From contig JAAEOI010000328.1 of assembly GCA_024244665.1 (NCBI GenBank), positions 1 through 10,368 of the forward strand: a stretch of DNA of 10,368 bases, in the 5' to 3' direction. Source of the DNA: Bacteroidota bacterium. Its GTDB lineage: Bacteria > Bacteroidota > Bacteroidia > Bacteroidales > GCA-2748055. A program made the translations under genes and the position numbers. Every line of letters starts with the position of its first letter. Position 1 is the first letter of the stretch. Of the stretch, positions 7,017-10,368 are shown in pieces. The notes under the pieces are model-generated. The model saw only the letters and a program-made list of their open reading frames with translations, had not been told where the DNA came from and ran no database searches.

Positions 7017-10000
7017 ATGTTCAATACCTTCAGGTCAGTTCTCTTCCCTTTTGCCCTGTTGACAATAAGTTGTATTGCTGGTCTGTCCCAGCCTACTACG
7101 GAAAAAGGGCATTATCTCTCGATCAGGAATTTTACTCCGGAGGATTATCATGGCCGTCCCCAGAATCTGGATATTGCTGAGGACAAGCGTGGCATTTTGT
7201 ACTTTGGTAACAGTTATGGCATCCTGGTTTATGATGGACTTTCCTGGAGCAATATCAACGTGAATGAAGGAACTGTTTTTTCCCTGGATTCGGATGCGGA
7301 CGGAGTGGTTTATGTAGGCGGTCAGGACGAAATCGGACTTCTGAATACCAACCGGATCGGAAAGCAGGAGTATGTTTCCCTCTTGCCTTACCTGGATGAA
7401 AGCATTCGCGATTTCGGTGAAATCTGGGAAATTCATACCACAAGCTCAGGTGTTTTCTTTAAAGCGGATGAGTACCTGTTCAGATGGACAGGAGACACCA
7501 TCCTCAGCTGGCACACGAAAAACAGTTTCCATACTTCATTTTATATATACAATGATCTGTATGTTCGTGAGGAGGGCAGGGGACTGCTGATGTTGCAGAA
7601 TGATTCACTGAAGCTTACCATCGGTGGTGAGAAATTCGAAGATATTGCAATTATGGGGATGATCCCCTATAAAGAGACAGGTATTCTGATTTTTAGCGAA
7701 AACGACGGAATCTTTCATATGATTTCCAAGGGTAATTCGGGGAGCATAGAATTGATCAGGCACTTTAATGAGATTGATAATTTCATGTTTGATAATACAA
7801 TCACCTGTGCCCTGAGGCTTAACTACAACCAGTTTGCAATCGGATCTGAGGGCAGGGGAGCCATTGTTTACGACCAGTCCAATGACCAGTTCGATTTCCT
7901 TAATTTCAATTCAGGCCTGCAGGATGAGGTAATTTACAACATGCATCTCGACAGGCGCGGTAATCTGTGGATGGCACTGAGCAACGGGATTTCTATGTCG
8001 CCGGTGGGTACACCGGTAACCTCATTTGGTTATAATGCCGGAATCAAAGAGTCGGTGGAAGGTATATCCAGGTTCAGGAACCGGCTTTTTATCTCCACCA
8101 CCCTTGGTACTTACTACCTGGATGACCAGCTATCGGGTACGAAAACCTCTGGTCTGGCAGACAACCGTTTATACAATCGGCCTGTTTTCAGAAAGATCGA
8201 AGATCTTGAGGACGTATGTTATGCCTGCACCCGTTTTCTCAACGGGAATGAAGAGTTATTGCTCATTGCAACCTACTATGGAATTTCTCAGGTTGACAGG
8301 GATTTCAAAACAGAGCAGATACTGGAATGTTATCCATGGTATATTCATCAGTCAAAAATTAATCCTGAAAGGGTGATTGTTGCCAATGAAGATGGGATTG
8401 TTTCAATGTATCGCAGTGAGGGCAGTTGGATCAGAGAACCAGGATTGGAAGAAATCAATGAGTATTTCAGGGTCGTGGAGGAAGATCAAAAGGGTAATGT
8501 ATGGCTGGGCACGGTGGGCTCCGGGAAAGCATACAGGATTGAATATGGTGAGCCCGGCCTTGATCCTACACCCCGCTTCACGGAGTTTGATTCCACGAAT
8601 AATCTGCCGGAAGGTGATGTATATGTCAAAATGTACAGGAATGAGATGATTTTCGGGACATCGGAAGGCCTGTACCGTTTCAATGAAAAGGAGAATGTTT
8701 TCCACCCAGATACAAGCTTCGGTATTGAATTCGGCAGTAAATCCAGGAATATCCATCGCATTTCAGTAGACCACGAAGGATATCTCTGGCTGGTTACCTA
8801 CAACAATACCACCAACGAATATGAGACAGGATACTTTATCCCATCATATGACGGCAGTTATACCTGGATCAATGAACCTTTCCTGAGTTTCTCCAGGGGA
8901 GTCATACACAGTATTTTTCATGATCCCGATGGTGTGTCTTGGCTGGGAGGTCCCGATGGATTGTTTCGCTACGACAGGAAGATAAAAAAAGATTACGGGC
9001 TCGATTACAATACAGTCTTACGAAAGGTCTACATAAAAGGGGACTCCCTGGTTTTTGCCGGAACGTTCACCAACTCTGACGGACTGCCCACCCTGCATCA
9101 GAATCAGGAGGAGATACCGCTTATTAAATATCGCTTCAATTCCATAGCGTTGGAATATGCGGCCCCGAGTAATGAAGATGGTTCTCCAATCCAGTTCAGC
9201 CACTACCTTGAAGGATTCGAGGACGGATGGCATAACTGGTCCACAGAATACCGCCGGGAATATACCAACCTTCACGAAAAGACCTATACATTTCATGTGA
9301 AAGCCAGGAATCTCTACAACCATGAAAGTGCAGAGACAAGCTACACATTTACCATCCAGGCCCCATGGTACAGAACCATCCCGGTTATTTCAGGATCGAT
9401 CCTGCTTGTGGTAGCAATAATCTGGCTGATCGTGATCCTCTATACCCGTAGATTAAAATCTATCATCAGGGAGAGGACAACCGAGATCAGGGAACAGAAA
9501 GAGCTGATCGAAGAGAGGAACCGGGATATAACGGACAGCATTACTTATGCCCGGAGAATCCAATCGGCTATGCTGACTCCGGGTGATTACATTGACGGGT
9601 TGTTTCCTGAACGTTTTATCCTGTACCTGCCCCGCGATATTGTGAGTGGGGATTATTACTGGATGATCGAGAAGAACGGGAAAATAATCTGTGTAACCGC
9701 CGATTGTACCGGACACGGAGTACCCGGTGCAATGATGAGCATGATGGGGATGTCCTACCTGAATGAAATCACTTCCCGGGAGCAGGAGATACACTCCGAT
9801 GAGATCCTCAACCAACTGCGTTTCAAGATCGTGGAATCCCTGCGGCAGAGGGGGGTAGAGGGAGAAAGCCAGGATGGAATGGATATGGCCCTGTATATTA
9901 TTGATATGGATAAACAGACCCTTGAGTTTTCCGGGGCCCAGCTACCCCTCTTCCTCTTCAGGAATCAGGAACTACTGATCACCAAACCGGATAAGATGCC

Positions 10001-10283
10001 CATTGGAATTTCCTCCCAATTGCAAACCCCCTTCACGAGACATCAGCTGAAGCTGCATGCCGGCGATGTTCTCTATACTTTCTCAGACGGGTTCCAGGAT
10101 CAGTTCGGGGGACCGCGAGGCAAGAAGTTTATGATTAGGCAATTTCGTGAGTTATTGCATGAGATCCACACGAAACCTTTGAGGCAGCAGAAGAACTTGC
10201 TCCTGAAAAGGCTGAATGACTGGAAGCTCGAATCCAATTGCGAGCAGGTTGATGACATCACTGTACTTGGAGTTAAGATTTGA
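7017..10283 (+). CDS. Transmembrane propeller/Y_Y_Y sensor with SpoIIE-type PP2C phosphatase output
   Basis: A 1088-residue protein predicted to sense a signal outside the inner membrane and dephosphorylate a serine/threonine phosphoprotein inside. Order: signal peptide or anchor (1-25), beta-propeller with two-component-regulator-type blades (clearest near 48-75, 300-328, 481-510, 576-595 and 625-653, for example D-x-x-G-x-x-W-L-G and GLFRYD), Y_Y_Y domain (about 701-781), one transmembrane helix (787-810), a charged coiled-coil linker (811-850) and a SpoIIE/RsbU PP2C domain (about 860-1088). Expected metal-binding aspartates are present: D879 (SGDY), D896 (ADCTGHG), D956 (DGMD), D1024 (FSDG) and D1079/D1080 (VDDIT). 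No histidine-kinase, response-regulator or DNA-binding domain is present. The ATG lies one base after the upstream stop, so the pair is probably co-transcribed and translationally coupled. The phosphatase target is not in this window. Confidence 0.9.
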   Translation: MFNTFRSVLFPFALLTISCIAGLSQPTTEKGHYLSIRNFTPEDYHGRPQNLDIAEDKRGILYFGNSYGILVYDGLSWSNINVNEGTVFSLDSDADGVVYVGGQDEIGLLNTNRIGKQEYVSLLPYLDESIRDFGEIWEIHTTSSGVFFKADEYLFRWTGDTILSWHTKNSFHTSFYIYNDLYVREEGRGLLMLQNDSLKLTIGGEKFEDIAIMGMIPYKETGILIFSENDGIFHMISKGNSGSIELIRHFNEIDNFMFDNTITCALRLNYNQFAIGSEGRGAIVYDQSNDQFDFLNFNSGLQDEVIYNMHLDRRGNLWMALSNGISMSPVGTPVTSFGYNAGIKESVEGISRFRNRLFISTTLGTYYLDDQLSGTKTSGLADNRLYNRPVFRKIEDLEDVCYACTRFLNGNEELLLIATYYGISQVDRDFKTEQILECYPWYIHQSKINPERVIVANEDGIVSMYRSEGSWIREPGLEEINEYFRVVEEDQKGNVWLGTVGSGKAYRIEYGEPGLDPTPRFTEFDSTNNLPEGDVYVKMYRNEMIFGTSEGLYRFNEKENVFHPDTSFGIEFGSKSRNIHRISVDHEGYLWLVTYNNTTNEYETGYFIPSYDGSYTWINEPFLSFSRGVIHSIFHDPDGVSWLGGPDGLFRYDRKIKKDYGLDYNTVLRKVYIKGDSLVFAGTFTNSDGLPTLHQNQEEIPLIKYRFNSIALEYAAPSNEDGSPIQFSHYLEGFEDGWHNWSTEYRREYTNLHEKTYTFHVKARNLYNHESAETSYTFTIQAPWYRTIPVISGSILLVVAIIWLIVILYTRRLKSIIRERTTEIREQKELIEERNRDITDSITYARRIQSAMLTPGDYIDGLFPERFILYLPRDIVSGDYYWMIEKNGKIICVTADCTGHGVPGAMMSMMGMSYLNEITSREQEIHSDEILNQLRFKIVESLRQRGVEGESQDGMDMALYIIDMDKQTLEFSGAQLPLFLFRNQELLITKPDKMPIGISSQLQTPFTRHQLKLHAGDVLYTFSDGFQDQFGGPRGKKFMIRQFRELLHEIHTKPLRQQKNLLLKRLNDWKLESNCEQVDDITVLGVKI

Positions 10284-10368
10284 TTTCCGACCCATGATTC
10301 TTCGAGGTGCTATCAATGGGCCAGACAGATTCAGGAATTTTATAGAATAGTAGAAGCTGTCCAACAAA

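Noticed and set aside
7017..7091. Lipoprotein signal in the phosphatase (Cys at residue 19)
   Set aside because: The residues before the Cys (L-T-I-S-C) fit the lipobox poorly, and the protein has a later transmembrane helix; an ordinary signal peptide or anchor is more likely.
10291..10320. CCCAT...ATGGG inverted repeat after the phosphatase gene as an operon terminator
   Set aside because: Only 5 bp with a 20-base loop and no T-run; the remaining 85 bases of the window hold no recognisable gene or signal.
10152..10367. Minus-strand 71-codon frame at the right edge
   Set aside because: It is mostly antisense to the conserved C-terminus of the PP2C domain and its product has no recognisable features.

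Overview
The window most likely comes from a member of the Bacteroidota (Flavobacteriia/Cytophagia/Bacteroidia-like). Three things point there: a secreted protein ending in a type IX secretion system (T9SS) sorting domain and carrying SprB-type repeats; a propeller/Y_Y_Y sensor protein of the kind that phylum uses heavily; and promoter-like elements fitting its TTG-N20-TAnnTTTG consensus, with no strong Shine-Dalgarno sites before the large genes. No rRNA, tRNA, CRISPR array or complete mobile element was seen.

Layout. (1) 1-721, minus strand: a polysaccharide-deacetylase-like (NodB-fold) gene that runs off the left edge and lacks only its C-terminus. (2) 722-980: a divergent intergenic region containing a perfect AAGGAGG followed by a six-codon open frame and a complementary CCTCCTT, a possible leader structure in front of the next gene. 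(3) 981-2492, plus: a RecQ-family DNA helicase with a winged-helix-like segment placed before its zinc-binding segment, and only three of the four usual zinc cysteines. (4) 2493-3850: an A+T-richer stretch holding a small outer-membrane beta-barrel protein (minus strand) and the broken N-terminal piece of a transposase (minus strand). (5) 3766-10283, plus: a good promoter followed by a two-gene operon with a 1-base gap. The first gene encodes a 1054-residue T9SS-exported, multidomain surface or secreted protein: two tandem copies of an adhesion/lectin-like beta-sandwich domain, four SprB repeats, two FN3-like domains and a type A sorting domain. The second encodes a 1088-residue membrane protein with an extracytoplasmic beta-propeller and Y_Y_Y domain, one transmembrane helix, a coiled coil and a cytoplasmic SpoIIE/RsbU-type PP2C phosphatase with all metal-binding aspartates.

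How the genes may work together. The most interesting unit is the operon. A presumed cell-surface adhesin is co-transcribed with a one-component transmembrane sensor whose output is a serine/threonine phosphatase rather than the usual histidine kinase. An attractive but untested reading is that the propeller senses the exported protein, its ligand or envelope status, and that the phosphatase relays this through a phosphorylated partner (for example a STAS-domain anti-anti-sigma protein) encoded elsewhere. The deacetylase, helicase and barrel protein show no clear functional link to this operon.
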